A stretch of 64,000 nt of DNA from Promicromonospora iranensis (GTDB lineage: Bacteria; Actinomycetota; Actinomycetes; Actinomycetales; Cellulomonadaceae). Positions 37,129 through 45,522 of this stretch are shown piece by piece. The first letter of the stretch is position 1. The number at the start of each line of letters is the position of its first letter. The stretch is taken from the NCBI RefSeq assembly GCF_028994775.1, contig NZ_JAJQMN010000015.1, forward strand, positions 40,933 to 104,932, in the 5' to 3' direction. The notes under the pieces were generated by a model. The model searched no databases and had not been told where the DNA came from. It was given only the letters and a program-made list of their open reading frames with translations. A program made the translations under genes and the position numbers.

Positions 37129-38784
37129 TCAGTCGTCGTCCGGCACACGACCGTCCGGGGTGACCGGGGCCGGCGTCGTGTCGACCCGGAACTCCTCGGC
37201 ACCCAGCGCTCGCGCCAGCTCGTCGGATCCGGTGAGCACCACGACCCCCGGGTACCGCGCCAGGATGCGCTCCAACCGGTCGCGTCCCTCCTGGTCCAGG
37301 TCGCGGTCCAGGTCCGCGACCAGGAGCAGCGGCGGCTCGCCGTAGATGGCGCGCGCCAGGGCGAGCCGGGCACGTTCGTCGGTGCTCAGCGGCTCCCCGC
37401 CGGAACGCAGCACGGTGCGCGGCCCGTCCGGGAAGCGGCCGACCGCGAGGCCGACGGTCTCCAGGACGGCGAGGGCCGTCTCCTCGTCGAGGTCGGGACG
37501 CCGGTAGCGCAGCGCGCGGCGCAGCGGCCCTCGCTCGAACACGGCGCCCCGCGTCGCGAGCCCGACGAGCGCGCGACCGCGTGCCGGCGCGACGGCCCCC
37601 AGGTTCTCGCCGCCCACCCAGACCTCGTCGGCGATGCCCGGTGGGGCGGCATCCAGCCCGACGACCCTGCGCATCAGGCGCAGGGCTGCCTCGGGGTCGT
37701 CGCTGGTCAGGCGGATCCGGGCGCCGGGCGCCGCACGCAGGGGTGAGCCGTCCGGGGTGAGCCCGGGGACCGCCAGGTGCACCAGGCCCGGCCCGTCCGC
37801 GCCGTCCGGCACGGGGGCCGACGCCGCGGCGTCCCGCGACCGCTCGTACGCGGTGCGCCGGCGTGCGGCGTCGGCGAGCGCCGGGCCCAGCACGGCGCGA
37901 GCGGCCAGATAGGTCTGGCGGTACTCGACGATCCGGCCGATGTCGATGATCGGGGTCGACGCAATGCCCGCGACGGCCATCGCGGCCATCGTGACGGTGG
38001 GATCGAGGCCCCGGACGACGCCGATCGCCGCGACGGCGAGCGTGGCCAGCATCGCAGCCACGGTGCCCCCGGCCCGGATCAGGCCGACGATCTCCGAACG
38101 GTCGACAGCGCGGTCGACGACCGCGTCCGAGGCGGAGTCGATGTGGCCCAGTTCCCGGCCGGCGCCGCGTGCGGCGATGATCCCCTGCGAGGCGCCGACG
38201 GTGTCGGCGATCCGCGTGGCCATGCGACCGCGGGCGCGCCGGAGACTGCGCGACTTCTGGTAGGCGGTCCGCGCCCAGGGCACGAGGACCGCGGCGAGCA
38301 CACCGAGCGGCAGCAGGAAGCCGAGGCCGAGGAACGGGTCGATGATCGTGAGGCCCACGGCGGAGCCGACGATGAGCGGGATCCCCGCCGCGAGCGGTCC
38401 GACGCCCTGCGACACCCAGTTGCGCACGCTGGAGAGGTCGTTGGTGGTCCGGGCGACCGTGATGCCGAGGTGGGTGCGGCTGCCCGGGGTGAGCTCGGCC
38501 TCCACCAGGTCGCGGCGCACGTGCCGCACGTAGTCCTGGCCGAGCCGTTCCGCGGCGATCCGCTCCTCCACGCGCAGTCCCCCGAGCGCCACGGCCGCCG
38601 CGACGATGCTGAGGATCACGGCTGCCATCGGCCACGAGCCGCTCCCGCGGAGCTGCGTGAGGGCCCACGCGCTGAGCGCGCCGAGGGCGCCCTGGCCCAG
38701 GCCGAGGCCGACCAGACCGAGCACCCAGCCCCGCCGGGCGCCGGTGAAGATCTTCGGCAGGCCGCCCGGATCAGGCGACCGCAT
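37129..38784 (-). CDS. ABC-exporter-like protein with a degenerate nucleotide-binding domain
   Basis: The product has 551 residues, membrane domain then ATPase-like domain as in a half transporter. About six hydrophobic helices fill residues 12-300. In the C-terminal domain the Walker A site is replaced by ARIRLTSDDPEAAL, with no Gly-Lys-Ser/Thr. The signature LSGGQ is LSTDERARLALARA, Walker B is LLLVADLDRDLD without the catalytic Glu, and the switch His is absent. It probably cannot hydrolyse ATP alone. It overlaps the upstream P-loop gene by 14 nt. ATG at 38784 is used; GTG at 38793 is possible. No second ABC half lies nearby. Confidence 0.85.
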   Translation of the reverse strand: MRSPDPGGLPKIFTGARRGWVLGLVGLGLGQGALGALSAWALTQLRGSGSWPMAAVILSIVAAAVALGGLRVEERIAAERLGQDYVRHVRRDLVEAELTPGSRTHLGITVARTTNDLSSVRNWVSQGVGPLAAGIPLIVGSAVGLTIIDPFLGLGFLLPLGVLAAVLVPWARTAYQKSRSLRRARGRMATRIADTVGASQGIIAARGAGRELGHIDSASDAVVDRAVDRSEIVGLIRAGGTVAAMLATLAVAAIGVVRGLDPTVTMAAMAVAGIASTPIIDIGRIVEYRQTYLAARAVLGPALADAARRRTAYERSRDAAASAPVPDGADGPGLVHLAVPGLTPDGSPLRAAPGARIRLTSDDPEAALRLMRRVVGLDAAPPGIADEVWVGGENLGAVAPARGRALVGLATRGAVFERGPLRRALRYRRPDLDEETALAVLETVGLAVGRFPDGPRTVLRSGGEPLSTDERARLALARAIYGEPPLLLVADLDRDLDQEGRDRLERILARYPGVVVLTGSDELARALGAEEFRVDTTPAPVTPDGRVPDDD

Positions 38785-39994
38785 GCCCAGCACCCGCCCC
38801 GGCAGGAGCCAGGCCCGCCGCCGTCAGCGCGACGGCGGGCAGGCAGAGGTCGAAGGTCGGCACCACCGCGACGTCGAGCGCCGCACGTGCCTCAGCCGTG
38901 GCGAGCGGCGAGGCGGTGAGCACCCCGGACACCACGGACGGCTCGCAGCCGAGCGCACGGAGCGCGGCGATCCCGCCGCTCGCGCCCAGCGCGTCCCCGG
39001 CGGCGAACACCACGCGGTCCACCACCGAGCGGAACGCGTCGTCGGTCAGCAGGCGGCTCGTGTCGCCCTGGAAGATGCCGTCGGCGATCTCGATCAGCAC
39101 GACGTCGGGTGCCCCGTCCCCCGCCGGGGACGCCAGCACGTCGGTCATGGTCGCGAACACGTCCCGCACCTCCTCGAAGGAGAGGCCGAACGTGCTGGGC
39201 AGGCCGAAGTCGGTGAAGTCGACGACCCGGTCCGCACCCGCGTCGGTGTAGCGGTGCGCGTCGTTGCCCGCACCCGTGCCCGTCGCCTTGCCCGCATGCA
39301 CGGTGAGGCCGGCCGCCGTGAGGCCTCGGGCGAGGCAGGCCAGCGTCGTGGACTTGCCGGAGTTCATCGACGTACCGACCACGGCGACGACGGGGACCCG
39401 CGTCGCCGCACCGCTCGCCGCCGACGCCGCGCGCACCACGTGCGGCGCGAACGTCGAGAGGTTCACCACCCGGTTCCCGCTGGAGAGCAGCCCGACCGGC
39501 TCGATCACCGTGGCGTCGTCGGTCGCGGCATGCTGCTCGACCACCCGCGAGGCGAGCCCGCCTGCGGCAGCGAGATGGCATTCCCCCAGGTCCTCGGGGA
39601 TGACGGCGAGGAACTGGTCAGAGGCGTAGCGCGATCCGTAGGACACGATGATCTCGTCACCCTCGAACAGGATCTGGCGGCGGGACACCGGCGACTCGAG
39701 CCGCTTGTGCTGGCCGATCGTCACCACCCGGGCCAGGACGACGTCGCCGGGCCGCGGCGCACGTGCCAGGTCGGTGACCAGGTCGAAGGCGCCCGGGTCC
39801 GCCTCGATCGCCGCCGCGACGAACCGCGTGGAGTAGGCCTTCTTGGCCCGCAGCAGCCGGCGGACGAGCGGGTCGGGCGTCCGCGCCGCGACGGCGGCGG
39901 CGTCGACCCGGAGCGGGGTGGCGACGGGGCGCGGGGTGGCGACGGGGCGCGGGGCGTAGCCGCGCAGGTCCGGGGACGTGTCGAGGATGCTCAT
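38771..39994 (-). CDS. P-loop NTPase, DUF1611-like
   Basis: The product has 407 residues. The N-terminal 180 residues show an OB-like or Rossmann-like region of unknown role (GDVVLARVVTIGQHKRLESP). From residue 195 a P-loop domain begins with VVGTSMNSGKSTT, followed by GKATGTGAGNDAHRYTDAG and VVLIEIADGIFQGDTSRLL, as in DUF1611 and dethiobiotin-synthetase/MobB-type enzymes. The reaction is unknown; relatives act on small molecules or peptides. Its end overlaps the pseudo-ABC gene, so both are co-translated. ATG at 39994 has a weak AAGAAAG site; an in-frame GTG at 40045 is an alternative. Confidence 0.72.
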   Translation of the reverse strand: MSILDTSPDLRGYAPRPVATPRPVATPLRVDAAAVAARTPDPLVRRLLRAKKAYSTRFVAAAIEADPGAFDLVTDLARAPRPGDVVLARVVTIGQHKRLESPVSRRQILFEGDEIIVSYGSRYASDQFLAVIPEDLGECHLAAAGGLASRVVEQHAATDDATVIEPVGLLSSGNRVVNLSTFAPHVVRAASAASGAATRVPVVAVVGTSMNSGKSTTLACLARGLTAAGLTVHAGKATGTGAGNDAHRYTDAGADRVVDFTDFGLPSTFGLSFEEVRDVFATMTDVLASPAGDGAPDVVLIEIADGIFQGDTSRLLTDDAFRSVVDRVVFAAGDALGASGGIAALRALGCEPSVVSGVLTASPLATAEARAALDVAVVPTFDLCLPAVALTAAGLAPAGAGAGHAVA

Positions 39995-40144
39995 GACGGC
40001 CACGCTTTCTTGTCGAGGGACGCGAGGTGCAACACCGTCACTCAACTAGGCCGCCATGAACCCGTGATGAGACCCGGATGAAAGGTCTCTCATCGGGCAC
40101 CCGCCGAACCGCCGTCATCACCCGGCCGACGCCGTCGGCACTGG

Positions 40145-41224
40145 TCAGCGCACCGACCAGTCCCCCGTGCCGCGCGGGACGAGCTCGATCCACGTGTTGC
40201 CCGGGTCGAGCTCCGCCTCCCGGCCGTCGAGGGTCTTGAGCACGATCGGCGCCCTGAGGTGCTGCTTCGACCAGCGCACGGCGACCCGGTGCCCCATCGA
40301 CGCCAGTGTGCCGGTGCCGCTCCGGCCCGCGAGGCGGTGCTCCGGCACGGGCGCGCCGGCCGGGTCCCTCCACTTGGTGTTGAACACCTCGGTGGACAGC
40401 ACCAGCACGTTCCGCGCGGCGTGCCGCCGGCCGTCCGCCGCGACCGAAGCCGCCGAGCCCTCGCTGCGGAGGTAGCGCTTGTTCGTGCGGTCCCACGTCC
40501 ACACGGTCCGCTGCGCGCGGGACAGCCGCACGTCGACCACCCGCGCAGGCTTCCCGGCCTGGGGCGCGGACCCCTCGCCCAGCTTCCGCGCGTACTCGAA
40601 CTGCGCCGGCGGCGGGGCTGTCCGTTTGCCGTCGGCCTGCGCGATGAACGACGACATCCGGCCGATCACGTTGTGGGGCGCCCGCCGGCCCGGGTCCCGG
40701 CTGAAGCCGCCGTCGCCGTCGTCCATGATGATCGCCTGGGTGCCCAGGCGCTTCACCGCGGCGATGAACGGGCCCTGCCCGCCCGAGAACGCCAGGATGC
40801 CGTCGAGCGGCGCGACGATCGCGGGGTCCATCGGCCGCACGGAGCGCACCGGCTCCACGACGTCCGGGATGTTCGAGTGGTAGGTCGCGACGAACCGGGT
40901 GATGCCGCCCTCGACCACCTCTTCCCAGACGATGTCGGCCTCCACGAGCCCGCGCTGCGGGCGGGCCTCCACCGCGTTCTCGATCTTCACCGACACCGCC
41001 GGGCGCGCCTTGACCTTCATGGTCTCCACGCCGGTGAGCGGCCACACGACGGGTTCGTCAGGTCGGGGCGGTCTGTCCCGGTCGCCTCGGACGGGGGCGT
41101 CGACGGTGGTGGTGGGGGTCGGTTCCGGTTCGGCGGGGCGGTCGGGTCCGCAGCCGGCCAGCGTCAGCACCATCGCCAGCACCGCTGCTGTGCCCCGCAC
41201 GGCCGTCGTCCAGCGCATCGTCAT
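40145..41224 (-). CDS. DUF3048 (YerB-like) lipoprotein
   Basis: Secreted lipoprotein of 359 residues. A Sec signal ends in the lipobox LAGC with Cys25. After a Pro/Thr-rich spacer the DUF3048 domain starts at about residue 60 (WPLTGVE, ARPAVSVKIENAVEARPQRGLVEADIVWEEVVEGG) and continues through RSVRPMDPAIVAPLDG and GSGTGTLASMG-like sequence. The family is common in Gram-positive envelopes and its role is not established. ATG follows GGAGGAG. It is divergent from menE, 113 bp away. Confidence 0.9.
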   Translation of the reverse strand: MTMRWTTAVRGTAAVLAMVLTLAGCGPDRPAEPEPTPTTTVDAPVRGDRDRPPRPDEPVVWPLTGVETMKVKARPAVSVKIENAVEARPQRGLVEADIVWEEVVEGGITRFVATYHSNIPDVVEPVRSVRPMDPAIVAPLDGILAFSGGQGPFIAAVKRLGTQAIIMDDGDGGFSRDPGRRAPHNVIGRMSSFIAQADGKRTAPPPAQFEYARKLGEGSAPQAGKPARVVDVRLSRAQRTVWTWDRTNKRYLRSEGSAASVAADGRRHAARNVLVLSTEVFNTKWRDPAGAPVPEHRLAGRSGTGTLASMGHRVAVRWSKQHLRAPIVLKTLDGREAELDPGNTWIELVPRGTGDWSVR

Positions 41225-41325
41225 GCGATCTCCTCCGCCGGCACCCGGCCCTGGGCCATCCCCGGGGTCGTTCCGCGTGGCGCACACCCTACAGACACGG
41301 TAGTCCCGCACCCGCGGGGCACGCT

Positions 41326-41331
41326 TACCCT
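41326..41331 (+). promoter_or_regulatory. -10 element, leaderless-type (menE)
   Basis: TACCCT followed by six bases and GTG at 41338. Confidence 0.6.
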
Positions 41332-41337
41332 CGTGAG

Positions 41338-42669
41338 GTGGCCCCGACCGACCCCTCGCCCGCCCCGCTGGACAGCGTCGTGCGCGCCGTCCGGGACGCC
41401 CTCGACGGCGGCCCGGCGTACGCACCACAGCCCCGGCTGTCCGACGCCGACGTGCCGGCCGGCACCGCACTCGTGCTGCGGACGTCCGGTTCCACGGGAA
41501 ACCCTCGTGAGGTCGCGCTGAGCGCCGCCGCCCTGCGCGCCTCCGCGGAGGCCACCCACGCACGGCTCGGCGGCCCCGGACACTGGCTGCTCGTGCTGCC
41601 GCCCACCCACGTCGCGGGGGTGCAGGTCATCACCCGCTCCCTCGTGACGGGGCGCGGGGTGTACCCGGACACGCTCGACCACTTCACCGCGGCGGGGTTC
41701 GCGGCCGTCGCCACCGACTTCGCCGACTTCCACGCGCACGGCGGGCGCGCGTACGTCTCGCTCGTCCCCACGCAGCTGCACCGCTTGGTCGCGGCGGCCG
41801 ACGACGGCGCCGGCGCCGGCCTCGACGCCCTCGCCCGGTTCGACGCCGTGCTCGTCGGCGGCGCGGCCGCACCGGCACCGCTGCTGGCCCGGGCCCGGGC
41901 CGCCGGGGTGCGCGTGGTCACCACCTACGGCATGTCCGAGACGAGCGGCGGCTGCGTGTACGACGGCGTGCCGCTCGACGGCGTGCGCGTCCGGCTGGCT
42001 GACGCCGGGGCCAGTGCCGACGTCGAGGCCGTGGCAGACGCCGACACCGAGGCCAGGGCCGGGGCCAAGACCGGCACGGGCGTCGTCGAGCTGTCCGGCC
42101 CGATGCTCGCCGAGGGCTACGTGGGCGACTCCGAGGCGACCGCAGCCGCCTTCCGCACGGACCCCGACGGCACCCGCTGGTTCCGCACCTCGGACCTCGG
42201 CCGCCTGGACGACGGCCGGCTCACGATCCTCGGCCGCGCGGACGACGTCATCCTCACCGGCGGGGTCAACGTCGCCCCGGCGGCCGTCGAGGACGCGATG
42301 GCCGAGCACCTCGCGGAGTTCGGCACCCCGGGTGAGACCTGCGTCGTCGGCGTGCCCGATGCCGAGTGGGGCCAGGCGGTCGTCGCGGTCGTCACGATCG
42401 AGGCTGCCGGCCGGACGCCGGTCAGCCGCGAACCGTCGGCGGCCACGAGCCTCGCCGACGGCGGTGCGTTGGTCGCCGGCGGCGGTGAGCTGCTCGCCGG
42501 GCTGCGCTCCGCCGTCGGGCGGAGGCTGGGGGCGCCGAGCGCACCGCGTCGCGTGTACGTCACGACGGCCCTGCCGACCCGTGGCCCCGGCAAGACGGAC
42601 CGCCGGGCGGTGCGGGACGCCGTCGTGCGGGCCGAGCGGGAGGCAGCCGGGGAACCCGTGCGACCATGA
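41338..42669 (+). CDS. menE: o-succinylbenzoate-CoA ligase
   Basis: Adenylate-forming enzyme that activates o-succinylbenzoate for MenB. It has 443 residues, short for the superfamily but usual for actinobacterial MenE. The nucleotide loop is RTSGSTGNPREV, followed by TYGMSETSGGCVYDG, the hinge WFRTSDLGRLDDGRLTILGRADDVI, GGVNVAP, and the catalytic lysine in TRGPGKTDRRA. Two Ala/Asp/Gly-rich insertions (about residues 220-245 and 360-385) are lineage features. GTG start, probably leaderless; menA follows 85 bp later. Confidence 0.94.
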   Translation: MAPTDPSPAPLDSVVRAVRDALDGGPAYAPQPRLSDADVPAGTALVLRTSGSTGNPREVALSAAALRASAEATHARLGGPGHWLLVLPPTHVAGVQVITRSLVTGRGVYPDTLDHFTAAGFAAVATDFADFHAHGGRAYVSLVPTQLHRLVAAADDGAGAGLDALARFDAVLVGGAAAPAPLLARARAAGVRVVTTYGMSETSGGCVYDGVPLDGVRVRLADAGASADVEAVADADTEARAGAKTGTGVVELSGPMLAEGYVGDSEATAAAFRTDPDGTRWFRTSDLGRLDDGRLTILGRADDVILTGGVNVAPAAVEDAMAEHLAEFGTPGETCVVGVPDAEWGQAVVAVVTIEAAGRTPVSREPSAATSLADGGALVAGGGELLAGLRSAVGRRLGAPSAPRRVYVTTALPTRGPGKTDRRAVRDAVVRAEREAAGEPVRP

Positions 42670-42754
42670 CTTCGTTCCTCCGCCAGGACCGTGCACAGGC
42701 CCGGACCTGACGTCCTGAGCAACCAGACACACCCCACGAACGAAGGACACGCTG

Positions 42755-43624
42755 ATGGCGACTGCCGCCGAGTGGATCTCCGGGGCCCGGCCCCGCACGT
42801 TGCCGGCGGCGGCGGCCCCGGTCATGATCGGCACCGGTGCGGCCGCCCAGGTCGACTCGTACGCCTGGCTGCCCGCACTGCTCGCGCTGGGTGTCGCCCT
42901 CGCGCTGCAGATCGGCGTCAACTTCGCCAACGACTACTCGGACGGCGTGCGCGGGACCGACCTCGACCGGGTGGGCCCGATGCGGCTGACCGCGTCCGGC
43001 GCCGCCGCCCCGGGCGCCGTGAAGGGCGCGGCGTTCGCGGCATTCGGTGTCGCGGCGGTGCTCGGGCTGGCGCTCAGCGCGGTCTCGGGCCACTGGTGGC
43101 TGCTCGCGGTGGGCGCGGTGTGCGTCGCGGCCGCCTGGTACTACACGGGCGGCAAGACGCCGTACGGGTACCGCGGTCTGGGCGAGATCGCCGTGTTCGT
43201 CTTCTTCGGCCTCGTCGCGGTGCTCGGCACCACGTACACGCAGGCCGACCGCATCACCTGGCCGGCGGTGCTCGGCGCCGTCGGGGTGGGTCTCATCGCG
43301 TGCGCACTGCTCATGGTGAACAACCTGCGCGACATCCCGACCGACGTGCTGGCCGGAAAGCGCACCCTGGCCGTGCGTCTCGGCGACCACCGGGCCCGCC
43401 GGGCCTACGTCGCGATGCTGTGGGTCCCGGTGCTCCTCGGCGCGGTGTGCGCGTTCTGGGCGCCGTGGACGCTCGTGGTGCTGTTCCTGCTCGGCCCGGC
43501 GCTGCTGCTGACCATCCCGGTGCTCGCCGGGGCGCGCGGCAAGCTGCTGATCCCCGTCCTGGCCGGCACCGGCCTGTACGAGCTGGGCTACGGCCTGCTG
43601 CTCTGGTTCGGGCTCGCGATCTGA
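42755..43624 (+). CDS. menA: 1,4-dihydroxy-2-naphthoate polyprenyltransferase
   Basis: Membrane prenyltransferase that attaches the isoprenoid side chain to dihydroxynaphthoate, giving demethylmenaquinone. It has 289 residues and about eight helices. The first Asp-rich motif is NFANDYSDGVRGTD (residues 51-64) and the second is NNLRDIPTD. The start GARPRTLPAA is typical of MenA. ATG follows AAGGA. It is downstream of menE on the same strand and convergent with DUF4229, 13 bp apart. Confidence 0.96.
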   Translation: MATAAEWISGARPRTLPAAAAPVMIGTGAAAQVDSYAWLPALLALGVALALQIGVNFANDYSDGVRGTDLDRVGPMRLTASGAAAPGAVKGAAFAAFGVAAVLGLALSAVSGHWWLLAVGAVCVAAAWYYTGGKTPYGYRGLGEIAVFVFFGLVAVLGTTYTQADRITWPAVLGAVGVGLIACALLMVNNLRDIPTDVLAGKRTLAVRLGDHRARRAYVAMLWVPVLLGAVCAFWAPWTLVVLFLLGPALLLTIPVLAGARGKLLIPVLAGTGLYELGYGLLLWFGLAI

Positions 43625-43637
43625 GCCCGGCCGGAGT

Positions 43638-43919
43638 TCAGTCGGTCCGGAACTTCTGGTCGACCTGCGCGTCCTCGTGAGCCGCGTCCGCGTCGACCTT
43701 CGGGAAGACCGCCCGCTCGGCGGCACGGCGGTCGGCCCGTGCGGCGATCCATCGTGTCGCGGCGTCACGCGGCTTGGACAGCGTCAGGTACGACAGCGCC
43801 AGCGCCACCACCACCGCCACGACCGGGAGCAGCCAGCCCCGCAGGCCGACCAGGTAGAGCAGGCCGAGAGCCGCGCCGAACAGCGCGAGACGGAGCAGGG
43901 AGTAGATCAGAAGGGGCAC
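43638..43919 (-). CDS. DUF4229 family small membrane protein
   Basis: The product has 93 residues. Two hydrophobic helices (about 3-25 and 28-45) are followed by LSKPRDAATRWIAARADRRAA and an acidic tail. This small family is typically found next to menA in actinobacteria, and its function is unknown. A link to quinone synthesis or membrane anchoring is an inference from position. GTG start with TACCAT six bases upstream, so probably leaderless. Confidence 0.85.
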   Translation of the reverse strand: MPLLIYSLLRLALFGAALGLLYLVGLRGWLLPVVAVVVALALSYLTLSKPRDAATRWIAARADRRAAERAVFPKVDADAAHEDAQVDQKFRTD

Positions 43920-43925
43920 CTACCC

Positions 43926-43931
43926 ATGGTA
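43926..43931 (-). promoter_or_regulatory. -10 element, leaderless-type (DUF4229 gene)
   Basis: TACCAT on the minus strand, six bases, then GTG at 43919. Confidence 0.55.
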
Positions 43932-44013
43932 GGCCGGGGCCAGGTCACACTCCGACGGTCGGCAACGCGGCGAAGGTCACCCTCGAGGCTCACGCGAGCC
44001 CGCTCACCCGCCG

Positions 44014-44019
44014 TAGGCT
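44014..44019 (+). promoter_or_regulatory. -10 element, leaderless-type (PLDc_N gene)
   Basis: TAGGCT followed by six G residues and ATG at 44026. The G run could also act as a poor ribosome site. Confidence 0.5.
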
Positions 44020-44025
44020 GGGGGG

Positions 44026-44412
44026 ATGGCACGCATACTCCTGATCCTGGTCGTCGTCGGACTCATGGCGTATGCCCTGGCCGACGTCTGGGGAGCGGAC
44101 GAGGACGAACGCGGCGGGTTGCCCCGCTGGCTCTGGGTGCTCCTGATCGTGCTGCTGCCCCTGCTGGGCGCCATCTCGTGGATCGTCATGCGCGTAGCGG
44201 CCCGCAGGTCCGGTGCCGGCCCGTCGGCCGGTGGCAGGCCCGGCGGCAGCCGCCCGAAGCCGCCGACCCGTCCCGGCCCGCGCCGCCCGTCCGGCCCCGT
44301 CGCGCCCGACGACGACCCCGAGTTCCTCTGGCGGCTCGAGCAGGAGAAGCGCAAGCGGGAGCGTGAGGCGCGCGGTCACCAGGAGGCGAAGGACGACGAC
44401 GCGGAGAGCTGA
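44026..44412 (+). CDS. PLDc_N-type small membrane protein
   Basis: The product has 128 residues. It has two membrane helices (about 3-20 and 34-57) with the phospholipase-D-nuclease N-terminal pattern YALADVWGADEDERGGLPRWLWVLLIVLLPLLG. A Pro/Arg-rich linker and a charged coil (EFLWRLEQEKRKREREARG) end the protein. No catalytic domain is attached. Small proteins of this type are common in actinobacteria next to menaquinone and cytochrome c genes; the role is unknown. Confidence 0.85.
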   Translation: MARILLILVVVGLMAYALADVWGADEDERGGLPRWLWVLLIVLLPLLGAISWIVMRVAARRSGAGPSAGGRPGGSRPKPPTRPGPRRPSGPVAPDDDPEFLWRLEQEKRKREREARGHQEAKDDDAES

Positions 44413-44453
44413 CCAAGACGGTCGCCCCGCGTCGGGGGGATCACAAGGACCGC

Positions 44454-44513
44454 TTCTGCCCAGCGGTTGGGCCCACAACTCACGTGAGTTGTGGGCCCAA
44501 CCGCTGGGCAGAA
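44454..44513. terminator. 60-bp perfect palindrome between convergent genes
   Basis: Two 30-base arms (44454-44483 and 44484-44513) are exact reverse complements with no loop base between them. It lies in the 124-bp gap between the PLDc_N gene and ccsB, which face each other. No U tract. As RNA it would form a 28-bp stem; as DNA it could extrude a cruciform. Confidence 0.8.
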
Positions 44514-44536
44514 CCTTTCCGACGAGCGGGTCGGGC

Positions 44537-45520
44537 TCACAGGCCCGAGTACGAGTGCTTTCCGTTGAAAATCAGGTTCACGCCGGTGAAGTTGAACAGC
44601 ACGCACGCGTAACCGGCCACGACGAACCACGCGGCACGGGTCCCGGACCAGCCGCGCGTGGTGCGCGCGTGCAGGTAGGCCGCATAGACCACCCACGGGA
44701 TGAAGGTCCAGACCTCCTTGGGGTCCCAGCCCCAGTACCGGCCCCAGGCGTCCTCGGCCCAGATGGCGCCGCCGATGAGCGTGAAGGTCCACAGCACGAA
44801 CGCGACCGAGTTCAGCCGGAACGACAGCGACTCCAGGGCCGAGGGCGTCAGCGTGTGGTCGAGCCAGCCCCAGTGCCGGCTGCCCAGCATCACCGAGCCG
44901 TTGTCCCGGCCGTCCCGCAGGAGCTGCAGCACCGACGTCACGAAGGCGACCGTGAAGATACCCGTCGCGCAGATTGCGACGCCCACGTGGATCACCAGCC
45001 AGTACTTCTGCAGGGCGGGCTGCACGCCCGTGGCCGCCACGAAGAACTGCTGCTGCGCCAGCACGAGGAAGAGCACGCTGATCCCGGTCACGAAGGCGCC
45101 GAGGAACCGCACGTCACGCCGGGTGTTCACCCCGGCGAACACCGCGACGGCGACGAACGTGCCGACCAGGGCGAACTCGTACATGTTCGCCCACGGCGTG
45201 CGGCCGGCGGCGATGCCGCGCAGGACGATCGCGATGAGCAGCAGCGCGGCGGCCAGCCAGGTCACGGACATCCCGACGCCGGCGAGCCTGCGGTTCACCG
45301 GTCCTGCGGCGGCCGCCGGGGCATCCGCGGGGGCGTCGGCCGACGCGTCCACGGGTCCACCGGCGCCCACCGCCACCTTGTCCCGGCTCCGGGTCGCGTC
45401 CCGCGCGTCGACCTTGGCACCTGACAGGCGCGACAGGTCCACCGCGAACGCGACGAGCGCGACGGCGAGGGCCGTCGCCGCGCCCCAGACGAGCAGCACA
45501 CTGAGGTTTGCCAGCTCCAT
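44537..45520 (-). CDS. ccsB: Cytochrome c biogenesis protein CcsB (CcsA family)
   Basis: Haem-handling membrane protein of system II cytochrome c maturation. It has 327 residues and about eight helices. The Trp-rich haem-binding loop is WGRYWGWDPKEVW, and histidines for haem ligation are in YWLVIHVG and YLHARTT. Residues 33-75 form a polar Ala/Asp-rich insertion between helices one and two. It follows resB with a two-base gap. It partners ResB as the haem-exporting cytochrome c synthetase. Confidence 0.95.
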   Translation of the reverse strand: MELANLSVLLVWGAATALAVALVAFAVDLSRLSGAKVDARDATRSRDKVAVGAGGPVDASADAPADAPAAAAGPVNRRLAGVGMSVTWLAAALLLIAIVLRGIAAGRTPWANMYEFALVGTFVAVAVFAGVNTRRDVRFLGAFVTGISVLFLVLAQQQFFVAATGVQPALQKYWLVIHVGVAICATGIFTVAFVTSVLQLLRDGRDNGSVMLGSRHWGWLDHTLTPSALESLSFRLNSVAFVLWTFTLIGGAIWAEDAWGRYWGWDPKEVWTFIPWVVYAAYLHARTTRGWSGTRAAWFVVAGYACVLFNFTGVNLIFNGKHSYSGL

Positions 45521-45522
45521 GT

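Noticed and set aside
37129..38784. Pseudogene call for the ABC-like protein
   Set aside because: No stops or frameshifts over 551 codons, clean overlap with the next gene and intact membrane helices; degenerate motifs are better described as loss of ATPase function.
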